64,000 nucleotides of DNA from assembly GCF_000264455.2 (NCBI RefSeq), contig NC_017956.1:3454001-3518000 (forward strand). The letters run 5' to 3'. The translations under genes and the position numbers were made by a program. Position 1 is the stretch's first letter. Each line of letters begins with the position of its first letter. The notes below the pieces were generated by a model. That model was not told where the DNA came from. It saw only the letters and a list, made by a program, of their open reading frames with translations, and did no database searches. This document shows positions 41,385-50,274 of this stretch, in pieces. This DNA is from Tistrella mobilis KA081020-065 (GTDB lineage Bacteria; Pseudomonadota; Alphaproteobacteria; Tistrellales; Tistrellaceae).

Positions 41385-42095
41385 ATGACCGACCAGAGCC
41401 CCGCCGCCGCTGCCGAAACCCTGCCGCTCGACGATGCCGGCGTTTATGCCGTGCTCTCGCGCGCTTCGACCGCCGCGGTCTCTGACGTGCTCGACATGCT
41501 GGGCTACAATAACGGCCTGCTCGGCATCCGCCCGCTGAAGCCTGGCCATCGGGTCTGCGGCCCGGCCTTCACCGTGGCCTTCGAACCGGTGGCCCCGGGC
41601 GAGCCGGCACCGGCCGCCGATTATATCGAACAGGTGCCGCCGGGCCATGTGGTGGCGCTGGCCAATGACGGCCGCACCTGGTGCACCGTCTGGGGCGATA
41701 TCCTGTCGGCGCTGGCCCAGAGCCGTGGCATCGCCGGTACCGTCATCGACGGCGCCTGCCGCGATGCCACCGAGATCATGGCGCTCGACTACCCGATGTT
41801 CTCGCTGACCGCCTATATGAAGTCGGGCAAGAACCGGGTGCGCATGGTGGCGACCCAGGTGCCGGTGACCATGGGCGGCACGCAGGTGGAGCCGGGCGAC
41901 TGGCTGGTCGGCGACGATTCGGGCGTGGTTGCCGTGCCGGCGGCCCGGCGCGCGGAAGTGGCCGGGCTGGTGCGCGAGGTGGAGGCGATGGAGGCGCGGG
42001 TGATCGCCGATGTCCGCGCCGGCATCCCCCTGGCCGAGGCACGCCGCCGCCACGGCTATAACCGCTTCGCCCTCAAGGTCGAACCCCGGCCCTGA
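41385..42095 (+). CDS. RraA/HMG-aldolase family protein
   Basis: A 236-residue member of the RraA-like fold. Motifs GDILSALAQSRGIAGTVIDG and ACRDATEI carry the catalytic Arg-Asp pair of 4-hydroxy-4-methyl-2-oxoglutarate aldolases and oxaloacetate decarboxylases; VEPGDWLVGDDSGVVAVP is also conserved. GGAAG lies before the ATG, 62 bases after the ATP-grasp gene. True RraA (RNase E inhibitor) lacks some of these features, so an aldolase or decarboxylase role is more likely. It is the last gene of the cluster. Confidence 0.85.
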   Translation: MTDQSPAAAAETLPLDDAGVYAVLSRASTAAVSDVLDMLGYNNGLLGIRPLKPGHRVCGPAFTVAFEPVAPGEPAPAADYIEQVPPGHVVALANDGRTWCTVWGDILSALAQSRGIAGTVIDGACRDATEIMALDYPMFSLTAYMKSGKNRVRMVATQVPVTMGGTQVEPGDWLVGDDSGVVAVPAARRAEVAGLVREVEAMEARVIADVRAGIPLAEARRRHGYNRFALKVEPRP

Positions 42096-42221
42096 CCGAT
42101 CGGCCCGAGCCGGGCCGCCCCCTCCTGCTTTGCGCGGTTTCCACCGGTCCCGATTGACTTTCGATCCCCGGCTGTCGCCATGATGTACGCACCTGATCAT
42201 GGCGGTGGACGACGGAGACGG

Positions 42222-43631
42222 ATGGGAGAGCGGGACATACGCGACGGCCTGCGCAACGCCCGGGTGGCGATGGAGGCCGAACTCTCAAGGCGCGCCGCGA
42301 TCGCCACCTTCCCGGGGGCGGCTGCGGCCACCGCCTTGATGTGGCCCTATGTCGACCATCTCTGGGCGATCGGCTGGGTGGTGCTGATGTGGGCGATCTC
42401 GGCGATCCGCATTCCGGTCGCCCTTCTGGCCCTGCGCGCAGCCGAAGCCGACGCCGTCACCGAAGCCCAGAGAACCATGGTCGCCGGCGGCATCGCCGTC
42501 GCGTCCTTCGGCTGGGGGCTTGGGGTTGCCGCGGGCCTGGGGCTCGGTACCGCAGGGGCCACGACGATTGCCGTCGTGGTCCTGCTTGCGATTTCGTCGG
42601 TGGGCATCGCCTATGTGATGGATCGGGCGATGCTGGTGGCCTTCATGGTACCGCTGGCCATTCCGCCGATCGTCTTCCTGCTCGCCCGTCACGAGGGGCA
42701 GGATCTGACGATGGCCGCGTGCTATGTCGTCTATCTGGTCATCTTCGGGAGTTTCGCCAGCCGCCATCACCGCTGGATCGCGGACATGCTGCGGCTCAAC
42801 ATCGAAAACCGGCAGCTGCTGGAACGCCAGGCCCGCGATGCGGGGCGGATCCGGGCCCTGGTCGATGAATTGACCGTCACCAATACCCGGCTGGAACGCT
42901 CGCTGCACGATGCCCAGGCGGCCAACGACGCCAAGAGCCGCTTCCTGGCCCAGGTCAGCCACGAGCTGCGGACGCCGCTGAACGCGATCCTCGGCTATTC
43001 CGAAATCATCCGCGACCAGATGTTCGGGTCGGATGCCGCCACCTTCCGCCGTTATTCCGAACAGGCCGGCTATATTCACCAGTCCGGGCAGATGCTGAAG
43101 GCGCTGATCGAGGATCTGCTCGATGTCGCCAGGATCGAGAGCGGCCGCACCGAGGTCGAGATCGGCAGAGTGGATGTCTCCCGGGCGATTGAGGGCGCAT
43201 TGACGGCCATTCGTCCGCAGGCGGCCGCCAAACGGCAGTCGCTGCGGGTCGACCTGCCCCCGGACCTGCCGGCCGTGGCAGCCGATCATCGCGCGCTCGG
43301 TCAGATCCTGAACAATCTTCTCGGCAATGCCGTCAAGTTCACGCCCGAGGACGGCCATATCACCATCGCCGCACACCGGACGTCCGGACCGGGCCGCCAG
43401 ATGGTCGCGATCACCGTCACCGATGACGGCATCGGCATTCCTCCCGAGGCGATCGACCGGGTGTTCGAGCCTTTCGAGCGTGGCGGCAACGTCATCCGGC
43501 GGAGCATTGAAGGCACCGGGCTCGGCCTCGCGATCAGCCGGCGCCTGGCCGAAGCCATGGAGGGGAGCGTGACGATCGAGCGCCAGCGCCGCATCGGCAC
43601 CGCGATCACCCTCAGACTCCCCGTCGCCTGA
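42222..43631 (+). CDS. Membrane sensor histidine kinase
   Basis: A 469-residue kinase. The first 190 residues hold about six hydrophobic helices with no large periplasmic domain, so it probably senses a membrane or cytoplasmic cue. A coiled-coil linker leads to the H box QVSHELRTPLNAILGYSE (H247), then the N box (QILNNLLGNAVKFTPEDG), G1 (TDDGIGIPPE), F (VFEPFERG) and G2 (EGTGLGLAISRRL). No response regulator lies nearby, so it is an orphan. ATG 42222 follows GGAGACGG; ATG 42180 is an alternative adding 14 residues. Confidence 0.92.
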   Translation: MGERDIRDGLRNARVAMEAELSRRAAIATFPGAAAATALMWPYVDHLWAIGWVVLMWAISAIRIPVALLALRAAEADAVTEAQRTMVAGGIAVASFGWGLGVAAGLGLGTAGATTIAVVVLLAISSVGIAYVMDRAMLVAFMVPLAIPPIVFLLARHEGQDLTMAACYVVYLVIFGSFASRHHRWIADMLRLNIENRQLLERQARDAGRIRALVDELTVTNTRLERSLHDAQAANDAKSRFLAQVSHELRTPLNAILGYSEIIRDQMFGSDAATFRRYSEQAGYIHQSGQMLKALIEDLLDVARIESGRTEVEIGRVDVSRAIEGALTAIRPQAAAKRQSLRVDLPPDLPAVAADHRALGQILNNLLGNAVKFTPEDGHITIAAHRTSGPGRQMVAITVTDDGIGIPPEAIDRVFEPFERGGNVIRRSIEGTGLGLAISRRLAEAMEGSVTIERQRRIGTAITLRLPVA

Positions 43632-43755
43632 GCCGATATTCCCCCGGTGAACGACCGGACTGCATCCCCCTGCAGTTGAAACCGTGCCGTGCCGGCCCCA
43701 GTCCGGCCCGCGCACAGGCTCTTGATCTTTCATGCAAGCATCACAAATCATTGAT

Positions 43756-43793
43756 ACCATATGGTCGCGAGGCGGGCGTCCTCCACGCCCGCC
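43756..43793. other. Palindrome and hairpin in the HNH gene leader
   Basis: ACCATATGGT is a perfect 10-bp palindrome at 43756-43765, followed by a 9-bp hairpin GGCGGGCGT-CCTCC-ACGCCCGCC (43771-43793), 24 bases before the HNH start. The hairpin could end transcription of the kinase gene or modulate translation of the next gene. Confidence 0.45.
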
Positions 43794-43816
43794 CGGTTCA
43801 GGGGGAGACGGAGCCT

Positions 43817-44515
43817 GTGGGCCTATCCGCGAGCACCTGTCCGGCGCTGGTACTGAACGCCGATTACCGACCACTCAGCTACTTCCCGCTGTCCCTGTGG
43901 TCGTGGCAGGACGCGATCAAGGCAGTATTCCTCGATCGCGTGAACATCCTTTCCGAATACGACTCCGTGGTGCACAGCCCGCGCCTGGAGATGCGTCTGC
44001 CCAGCGTGATCTCGCTGCGCAGCTATGTGCCGGTGAACCGTCGCCCGGCCTTTACCCGCTTCAACGTCTTCCTGCGCGACCGTTTCCGCTGCCAGTATTG
44101 CGGCCGGCGTTTCGCCACGGAAGAATTGACCTTCGACCATGTGGTCCCCCGCGCCCGCGGCGGCACCACCACCTGGCAGAACGTCGTCACTGCCTGCACG
44201 GCCTGCAATACCGCCAAGGGTGCCCGAACGCCCGAGCAGTGCGGTCTGACCCTCAGGTCGGTGCCCAAAGCCCCGGACCTGACCGAACTCCAGGAAGCCG
44301 GGCGCCATTTTCCGCCCGGCAATTTGCATCCAAGCTGGCGAGACTATCTGAACTTCGCCGGGCTGTCCGAGATCCGCTCGGACGAGGATGCGGTCGACGG
44401 GGCTCTGGCCGCGCATACCACCTTGCGCGCCATCCAGAGCGAGGCCCAGGGCCGCGCCTTCCCCCGGGACATGACCGAGGGTGAGTACTGGGGGGTCCAG
44501 CTGGAAGACGATTGA
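43817..44515 (+). CDS. HNH endonuclease family protein
   Basis: A 232-residue protein with a complete HNH/McrA-like site: two zinc CxxC pairs (CQYCGRRF and CTACNTAKG) around LTFDHVVPRARGGTTTWQNVV, with the catalytic His in FDHV. The N-terminus (PALVLNADYRPLSYFPLSLWSWQDAI) is typical of a stand-alone alphaproteobacterial HNH group. The start is GTG 43817 with GGAG before it; the frame stays open upstream without conservation. It is not linked to phage or restriction genes here. A DNA-repair or housekeeping role is possible. Confidence 0.9.
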   Translation: MGLSASTCPALVLNADYRPLSYFPLSLWSWQDAIKAVFLDRVNILSEYDSVVHSPRLEMRLPSVISLRSYVPVNRRPAFTRFNVFLRDRFRCQYCGRRFATEELTFDHVVPRARGGTTTWQNVVTACTACNTAKGARTPEQCGLTLRSVPKAPDLTELQEAGRHFPPGNLHPSWRDYLNFAGLSEIRSDEDAVDGALAAHTTLRAIQSEAQGRAFPRDMTEGEYWGVQLEDD

Positions 44516-44588
44516 TCGCCCGTTGCGTTCATGCCCGCGATCCGCGAGGATCGGCACCCTGAGACGGTGTCGACAGATGTGGGGCGTC

Positions 44589-45797
44589 ATGAGCGGGCAT
44601 GAGAGCGGGGCGAATACGGGCGTGGCCGGCAGGCTTGGACTGTCGACACGAATAGCCGCCATGCCGACCAACCAGATCGCCGATATCGCCGATCTGGCCC
44701 GCGAGGATCCGTCGGTGATCCGGCTGTGGATCGGCGAAGGCGACCTGCCGACCCCGGATTTCATCCGTGGGGCCGCCGAACAGGCCATGCAGGCCGGACA
44801 GACCCGCTACACCTACGGCCATGGCCTGCCGGCGCTGCGCCGGGCGCTCGCCGACTATCACGCCCGTCATTGGGGCGTGGCCGTCGATCCCGGGCGGTTC
44901 AGCGTTACGGCCGGCGGCGTTCAGGCGATGATGCAGGCCTTCCAGGCGATCCTGGAGCCGGGGGACGAGGTGATCGCCCCGGTGCCGACCTGGCCCAACC
45001 TGGGCGCGATCGTGCGCATCAATCACGGCCGGCTGGTGCCCGTGCCCTTCCGGGTGAGCGACGGCCGCTTCTCGCTTGAGCTCGACGATCTGGTGGCGGC
45101 GATCGGCCCGCGGACCCGGGCGATCGCGATCAACTCGCCCTCCAACCCGACCGGCTGGGTGATGCCGAGAGAGCAGATGGCCGAGCTGGTGCGCATCGCC
45201 CGCACCCGCGGGCTCTGGATCCTGTCGGACGAAGTCTACGGCCTGTTCGTCGACGGCGATCGGCCGGCACCCTCCTTCCTCGAGGTAGCGGAGCCCGATG
45301 ACCGTCTGCTGGTCACCAACACCTTCTCCAAGAACTGGTGCATGACCGGCTGGCGTGCCGGCTGGGTGATTTTCCCCGACGGCATGTCGCGGGTGTTCGA
45401 GAACCTGTCCCAGTACAACACCACCGGCGTCGCCACCTTCATTCAGCAGGCCGCCATCTCGGCCCTGAACGAGGGCGATCCCGGCGTCAGGGCGCTGGTC
45501 GCCCGCACCATGGCCGCCCGCGACGTGCTGCTCGATGCGCTGGCCGGCATCCCCGAGATCACGGTGGTGAAGCCCGATGGCGGCTTCTACCTGTTCTTCG
45601 GCGTGCGCGGCATGAACGATGCCTTCTCCACCGCCGTGCGCATCCTGCGCGAAGCGGGCGTCGGGCTCGCCCCCGGCTCCGCCTTCGGCCCCGGCGGCAG
45701 CGGCTATCTGCGCCTGTGCTTCGCCATCGATCCGGCGCTCGCCGCCGAGGCGGCCCGGCGGCTCGACGCCTTCTTTGCCGGCACCCGGCAGGGTTAG
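44589..45797 (+). CDS. Class-I/II pyridoxal-phosphate aminotransferase
   Basis: A 402-residue fold-type-I aminotransferase. Key elements: LWIGEGDLPTPDFIRGAAEQA, TAGGVQAMMQAFQAILEPGDEV, NSPSNPTGWV, the PLP aspartate in WILSDEVYGLF and the lysine in NTFSKNWCMTGWRAGW. It resembles aspartate/aromatic aminotransferases; the natural substrate is uncertain. ATG 44589 was chosen, with ATG 44577 close by. Its stop overlaps the stop of convergent thiE by a few bases. Confidence 0.87.
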   Translation: MSGHESGANTGVAGRLGLSTRIAAMPTNQIADIADLAREDPSVIRLWIGEGDLPTPDFIRGAAEQAMQAGQTRYTYGHGLPALRRALADYHARHWGVAVDPGRFSVTAGGVQAMMQAFQAILEPGDEVIAPVPTWPNLGAIVRINHGRLVPVPFRVSDGRFSLELDDLVAAIGPRTRAIAINSPSNPTGWVMPREQMAELVRIARTRGLWILSDEVYGLFVDGDRPAPSFLEVAEPDDRLLVTNTFSKNWCMTGWRAGWVIFPDGMSRVFENLSQYNTTGVATFIQQAAISALNEGDPGVRALVARTMAARDVLLDALAGIPEITVVKPDGGFYLFFGVRGMNDAFSTAVRILREAGVGLAPGSAFGPGGSGYLRLCFAIDPALAAEAARRLDAFFAGTRQG

Positions 45798-46432
45798 CCC
45801 CGGCGACAGTCCCGGATGGCGTCGGCGATCAGCCGGGCCGCGGCCTCGGGATCGGGCTGTCCGCAGATCGCCGAGACCACCGCCAGGCCCTTGGCGCCCG
45901 ATGCCAGCACCGGCGCCACATGCTCCGCCTTCAGCCCGCCGATGGCCACCGCCGGCACGGGCGACAGCGCCACCAGCCGGGCAAGGCCGTCGAAACCGGT
46001 CGGCGGCTCGTGATCCGGCTTGGTCTGGGTCGCGAAGACAGGGCCAGCCCCCACATAGTCGACCACCGAGGGATCGACCGCCCGCACCGCCGCCTCGGTC
46101 TCGACCGACAGGCCCAGGATCATCCCCGGCCCGACCCGCCGACGGGCCTCTGCCGCGGGCATGTCGCCCTGGCCGACATGCAGCCCATGGGCACCGATCG
46201 CCACCGCGGCATCGACATCGTCGTTCACGATCAGCGGCACGCCGGTTCCGTCCAGCACCGACATGAGCGCCCGGCCCGTCTCGATCAGCCCGGCCGTGCC
46301 GGCCGCCTTGTCGCGCAGCTGAACGATCGTGGCCCCGCCGGCAACGGCGGCGCGGGTGGTCTCCACCATCGATCGCGCCCGGCAGAGATCGGGGTCGAGA
46401 ACAAGATAGAGCGAGAGATCGAAACGCTTCAT
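45794..46432 (-). CDS. thiE: Thiamine-phosphate synthase
   Basis: A 212-residue TIM-barrel enzyme joining the pyrimidine and thiazole phosphates of thiamine. Signatures are YLVLDPDLC, VQLRDKAA, VPLIVNDDVDAAVAIGAHGLHVGQGD in parts, and YVGAGPVFATQTK, AIGGLKAEHVAPVLASGAKGLAVVSAI in parts. Its ATG overlaps the thiM stop (ATGA), so the two are translationally coupled under the TPP riboswitch upstream of thiM. Confidence 0.95.
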   Translation of the reverse strand: MKRFDLSLYLVLDPDLCRARSMVETTRAAVAGGATIVQLRDKAAGTAGLIETGRALMSVLDGTGVPLIVNDDVDAAVAIGAHGLHVGQGDMPAAEARRRVGPGMILGLSVETEAAVRAVDPSVVDYVGAGPVFATQTKPDHEPPTGFDGLARLVALSPVPAVAIGGLKAEHVAPVLASGAKGLAVVSAICGQPDPEAAARLIADAIRDCRRG

Positions 46433-47238
46433 GCCGGCCGGATCCTTTCCCCCACCTCGAGCGCCTGAGAGTCAAGACCATGCAGCGCATCAAGGAAGCG
46501 CACGGCAAAAGACCCCGGACCGCCTGCGCCCTGGTCCGCCGCCTCCCCCGCCGCCGCAAAGGTGGCGAGCGCCGCAACCGTGGCCTCGAACGGGGCGTCG
46601 GGAGCCACGGCCGTAAAGGCGCCGACCAGGCAGGTGAGCGAGCAGCCGAGCGCCGTCACCTTCGGCATCAGCGCCGAGCCGCCCGAGATCCGCGCCGCCC
46701 GCCTGCCGTCGGTCACGAAATCGACCGGGCCGGTCACCGCCACCACCGCGCCATGGGCCCGCGACAGCCGCCGGGCCGCCTCTTCCGCCTGTTCCACCGG
46801 GTCGCCGGCATCCGCCCCCTGGCCGGCACTGACCCCGCCGTCGAGCGCGATGATCTCGGACGCATTGCCGCGCACCACCGTCGGCCGCAAGGCCAGCAGC
46901 TCAGCGGCCACACGCCGCCGGTAGCCGGTCGCGAAATGGGCGACGGGGTCCAGCACCCAGGGCCGACCGGCCGCCATGGCACCCGCAATCGCCGTTTTCA
47001 TGCCACCAACCCAGCCGGGGGAAAGGGTGCCGATATTGACGGTCAGCGCACCGGCGATGCGGGCGAACTCGCCCGCCTCTTCCTCGGCATGGACCATGGC
47101 CGGAGAGGCGCCGGCGGCGAGCAGGACATTCGCCGCCACGTTCATCGCCACGTAATTGGTAATGCATTGCACCAGCGGCGCAGTCTGCCGCATGCGGGCA
47201 TGGAGTTCAGCGGCACCGGCGGTCTTCTGCGAGGTCAT
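46429..47238 (-). CDS. thiM: Hydroxyethylthiazole kinase
   Basis: A 269-residue ribokinase-fold enzyme that phosphorylates 4-methyl-5-(2-hydroxyethyl)thiazole in thiamine salvage. Visible: PLVQCITNYVAMNVAANVLLAAGASPAM in parts, NIGTLSPGW, WVLDPVAHFATGYRR, VVRGNASEI, and the anion-hole/catalytic ALGCSLTCLVGAFTAV. GGAGG precedes the ATG at 47238. It is the first gene after the TPP riboswitch. Together with thiE this is a salvage pair; no thiD or thiC is adjacent. Confidence 0.95.
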   Translation of the reverse strand: MTSQKTAGAAELHARMRQTAPLVQCITNYVAMNVAANVLLAAGASPAMVHAEEEAGEFARIAGALTVNIGTLSPGWVGGMKTAIAGAMAAGRPWVLDPVAHFATGYRRRVAAELLALRPTVVRGNASEIIALDGGVSAGQGADAGDPVEQAEEAARRLSRAHGAVVAVTGPVDFVTDGRRAARISGGSALMPKVTALGCSLTCLVGAFTAVAPDAPFEATVAALATFAAAGEAADQGAGGPGSFAVRFLDALHGLDSQALEVGERIRPA

Positions 47239-47351
47239 TCCGGTTCCTCCCTCTCTCGGTCTTGATCGACCCGGCCCGCACCGGCAGCGAGGGGAGAGGT
47301 TCCGAAACGCCGTCTCCCCCGCACCGCATGGGTTGCAGGGGCCGGCCATCC

Positions 47352-47455
47352 GCACCATCCCTCCGCCAGTATGAACTGGATCAGGTTCTTCGGGTCCCTG
47401 CGCTGCCTTGCGGCCCGGCAGAATCTCAGCCCCTTGTCGGGACACCCCTGGTGAG
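47352..47455 (-). ncRNA. TPP riboswitch (thi box)
   Basis: On the minus strand the transcript reads CACCAGGGGTGTCCCG, then GGGGCTGAGATTCTGCCG, ACCCGAAGAACCTGATC and CAGTTCATACTGGCGGAGGG, which are the helix-1/2 GGGGTG, the CTGAGA pyrimidine-sensor and the ACCUGAUC pyrophosphate-sensor of the thiamine-pyrophosphate aptamer in correct order. It lies about 110 bases before thiM and would shut off thiM-thiE when thiamine pyrophosphate is plentiful. Confidence 0.96.
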
Positions 47456-47500
47456 GTCTTCAGACTGCGCGCCGCCCGGGCGCGGTGTCAACAGCGCCGA

Positions 47501-48079
47501 TCAGAGTCGGGTCGACAGCCAGATCGCAAGCCGGGAGCCTGCACCGATCAGCGCCTTCATCGCCTTGTAGCCGGTCGCCTGTTCGGCGCCATGGGCGAGG
47601 CCGGTATCGCGATGCTCCAGCTCTTCCGCGCGAAAACGCTCGATCGTGTCGCGGAGCGGCGCTTCGTCGGGGCCAAGTGCGGCAGACTGGGCGCGGTAGT
47701 GGCGGTCGATCTCTTCCTCGACCGCAACCGTGCAGGCCATCGCCGCCCGCGGCCCCATGGCGGCGGTCACCGCCCCCAGCGCAAAACCCGCGGCATGCCA
47801 GACCGGCGACAGCAGGGTCGGGCGCACCCGGCGGTCCACCATCATCCGGTTGAAGGTCTCCAGATGCACCCGTTCCTGATCTGCCATATGTCGGATCGTG
47901 GCACCGTGCGGGCCCTTGCCCATCACCGCCAGCTGCCCGGCATAGATCCGGGCAGCACCATATTCCCCCGCCTGATCGACCCGGATCATCCGCTCGACCA
48001 GGGTGCGGGGATCGGGATCGCCGGGCAGGCTGCGTGCAGCGGTGGGGCGGCGGTCGGTCGGGCTGGGTTCGTCTGTCAT
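47501..48079 (-). CDS. coq7: Demethoxyubiquinone hydroxylase (Coq7)
   Basis: A 192-residue membrane-associated di-iron hydroxylase of the penultimate ubiquinone step. The two ferritin-like repeats are visible: MIRVDQAGEYGAARIYAGQL and ADQERVHLETFNRM (E and ExxH), then TVAVEEEIDRHYRAQ and FRAEELEHRDTGLAHG (E and ExxH). ATG 48079 has GGAGA upstream; ATG 48112 would overlap the dsbB stop and adds 11 poorly conserved residues. It is downstream of dsbB on the same strand. Its presence shows aerobic ubiquinone synthesis by the Coq7 route. Confidence 0.93.
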   Translation of the reverse strand: MTDEPSPTDRRPTAARSLPGDPDPRTLVERMIRVDQAGEYGAARIYAGQLAVMGKGPHGATIRHMADQERVHLETFNRMMVDRRVRPTLLSPVWHAAGFALGAVTAAMGPRAAMACTVAVEEEIDRHYRAQSAALGPDEAPLRDTIERFRAEELEHRDTGLAHGAEQATGYKAMKALIGAGSRLAIWLSTRL

Positions 48080-48104
48080 CTCAAGGCGGTCTCCGGTCGG
48101 CTCG

Positions 48105-48650
48105 TCAGCCATGCCTGAAGATACGCCGCGCGCCGCCCGCGGCAATCCCCGCCAGCAGAATCGACAGCAGCGCATTCCACCCCGCCATGCTGATCCCCAG
48201 CAACGACCAGACGATATCGGTGCAGGCGGCACGCGGTGCGCCGGCAATGGCGGCCCGCAGCGCGGCCAGATCCTGGGCACCGCCGCCTTGGGCCGTGCTC
48301 ATCGTACAGGCGGCGCTTGCCTCCACCCAGCCCTGCTCGACACCCACATGATAGAGGCCGATGCCGCCGGTCACCAGCAGCAGCACCGTGATCAGCAGCA
48401 GCCCCCAGCCCTGCACCCGCCGCGAGGGCCCGAGCGCCGTCAGCGCACCTGCCGCCACCACCACGCCCAGATGCGGCCAGCGCTGCTGCAGGCAGAGCAC
48501 GCAGGGCTCCAGCCCGCCCAGGACCTGGAAACTGAGCGCGCCCGCCAGCAGGGCAAGGCTGGCGGCCCCCAGAAAGGGGAGCAGCGGATCGATCCCACGG
48601 GCACGCAGGCGTGCCGCCATCAGGTCGACGGGCTTGGTGAGCAGGGACAT
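48105..48650 (-). CDS. dsbB: Disulfide bond formation protein B (DsbB)
   Basis: A 181-residue inner-membrane quinone reductase that reoxidises DsbA. Four transmembrane segments are seen, with the first periplasmic CxxC in LGGLEPCVLCLQQRWPH and the second cysteine pair in the periplasmic loop (ASAACTMSTAQ and APRAACTDIVWSLLGIS). ATG 48650 has GGAGAG upstream. It is followed by coq7 26 bases later; both serve quinone-linked processes. A CRP-like palindrome sits about 80 bases upstream. Confidence 0.9.
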   Translation of the reverse strand: MSLLTKPVDLMAARLRARGIDPLLPFLGAASLALLAGALSFQVLGGLEPCVLCLQQRWPHLGVVVAAGALTALGPSRRVQGWGLLLITVLLLVTGGIGLYHVGVEQGWVEASAACTMSTAQGGGAQDLAALRAAIAGAPRAACTDIVWSLLGISMAGWNALLSILLAGIAAGGARRIFRHG

Positions 48651-48729
48651 GGGGCGCGTTCTCTCCGGCATGTCGGACGGCCGCACGGGCGGCCGGGCGG
48701 GCCATCCTGCGGCAGGGCCTGCGACCGTT

Positions 48730-48747
48730 CCGTGACGTGTGTCACGG
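48730..48747. promoter_or_regulatory. CRP/FNR-type palindrome CCGTGAC-GTGT-GTCACGG
   Basis: A perfect 18-bp palindrome with the GTGA-N6-TCAC core of CRP-family operators lies between the divergent dsbB and TAXI-receptor genes, 80 bases before dsbB and about 125 before the TAXI start. Which regulator binds is unknown. Confidence 0.5.
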
Positions 48748-48873
48748 CGGCTCGACGGATGCCGCGAGTGTGGCTAGGATCGACCGGACAAGCAAGTCGC
48801 ACTCCGCACACACCGGACAAGGGTCGTGCGGCCCCCTGCGACGCCTCGTCTCGCCAGCGGAGATCCGTGCATC

Positions 48874-50154
48874 ATGGCCCGCAGCACCCGGACCGCCGTG
48901 TCCGCCTGTCCCGTCCCCGCCCCGGACTTCATGCAGATTATCTACCTGGGGTTGATGAGACTGGTGGCGCTGCGACGATGGGCCGCTGCAACCGTCGTCG
49001 CCGGCCTGCTCTCGGCATCGGGTCAGGCCGCCGCCCAGGAAGAGGCGATGCGCTTCTTCCGCATCGGCACGGGATCGACCGGCGGGACCTATTTCCCGAT
49101 CGGCGGCATCATCGCCAATGCGGTCAGCAACCCGCCCGGTTCCCGCCCCTGCGAGGATGGCGGCGCCTGCGGCATTCCGAACCTGGTCGCCGTGGCGGTC
49201 ACCACCCGCGGGTCGGTCGACAATCTCAACCTGCTGAACGACGGCCAGGTCGACAGCGGCCTCTCCCAGGCCGATATCGCGGTTCTGGCCGAGGCCGGTC
49301 GCGGCGCCGAAATCGGCGCGCCCTCGATGCCGGATCTGCGCGCCATCGCGAGCCTCTACCCTGAGAGCCTGCATGTGGTGGCAAGGGTCGGCGCCGGCAT
49401 CACCGATCTCAAGGATCTGGTCGGCAAGCGGGTATCGCTCGACCGCACCGGATCCGGCACCCTGGTCGACGCCCGGCTGGTGCTGGCTGCAGCGGGCATT
49501 CCGCTCGACAGGATCAAGGTCGAGAACCTCGATCCCGAGGTGGCCGTCGACCATCTGCGCGACGGCTCGCTCGACGCGATGTTCTTCATGAGCGGCTATC
49601 CCGCGGTCTCGATCGGGGCCGCGATCCGCGACGGGGTCGCGAACCTGGTGCCGCTGGCGCCCGAACTGCGCGGCGCCCTGGTCGAAAAACACCCCTTTTT
49701 CGTGGAAGACGTCATCCCCCGCGATGCCTATGATCTGGCAGCCCCGGTGGGTACGGTCAGCGTCCGCGCACTCTGGGTGGTGCGCGAGGGGCTGGATGCC
49801 GAACTGGTCTATGGCCTGACCCGGGCGCTCTGGAGCACGCCCACCCGCGGCCTGCTGGATGCCGGCCATGCCAAGGGGCGGCTGATCCGGCCCGAGACCG
49901 CGACGCTCGGCGTCGGCATCCCGCTTCATCCGGGGGCGGAGCGTTTCTATGCCGAATGGCGGGCGGCCCGCGACAAGGCGGCCGCCGAAGGCAAGCCGGC
50001 CGATGCCGATGCGGCACCGGATGCCCCATCCGGCAGCCCGCCCGAAGCGGCACCGCTGGATGATCTGGGCAGCGAGCCCGCGGCCACGCCCGAGGCACCG
50101 GCGACACCGGATGCACCGATGCCCGAACCCAAGCCCGGCACCCCCGCCAGCTGA
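48874..50154 (+). CDS. TAXI-family TRAP transporter solute receptor
   Basis: A periplasmic receptor of about 426 residues. The TAXI signature FFRIGTGSTGGTYFPIGGIIANAVS and LVAVAVTTRGSVDNLNLL, QADIAVLAEAG, GKRVSLDRTGSGT follow a signal peptide (hydrophobic AAATVVAGLLSASGQAAAQ). ATG 48874 has the best ribosome-binding site; ATG 48931 or 48955 would give a shorter, more typical signal peptide. The last 55 residues are a low-complexity Ala/Pro/Glu tail. No DctQM-fusion permease gene is adjacent. Ligands of the family include glutamate and other small acids; here unknown. Confidence 0.86.
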   Translation: MARSTRTAVSACPVPAPDFMQIIYLGLMRLVALRRWAAATVVAGLLSASGQAAAQEEAMRFFRIGTGSTGGTYFPIGGIIANAVSNPPGSRPCEDGGACGIPNLVAVAVTTRGSVDNLNLLNDGQVDSGLSQADIAVLAEAGRGAEIGAPSMPDLRAIASLYPESLHVVARVGAGITDLKDLVGKRVSLDRTGSGTLVDARLVLAAAGIPLDRIKVENLDPEVAVDHLRDGSLDAMFFMSGYPAVSIGAAIRDGVANLVPLAPELRGALVEKHPFFVEDVIPRDAYDLAAPVGTVSVRALWVVREGLDAELVYGLTRALWSTPTRGLLDAGHAKGRLIRPETATLGVGIPLHPGAERFYAEWRAARDKAAAEGKPADADAAPDAPSGSPPEAAPLDDLGSEPAATPEAPATPDAPMPEPKPGTPAS

Positions 50155-50274
50155 GCCGCATCATCTGACGGTACCGGATGATGATCCCCCGGGCTTGACG
50201 GCGGCGCCCCGGGCGCTGACCTTGTCGATTGGCGCGATTTTCCGCATCCATCGATCGAGGAGCCCCGCACGTCC

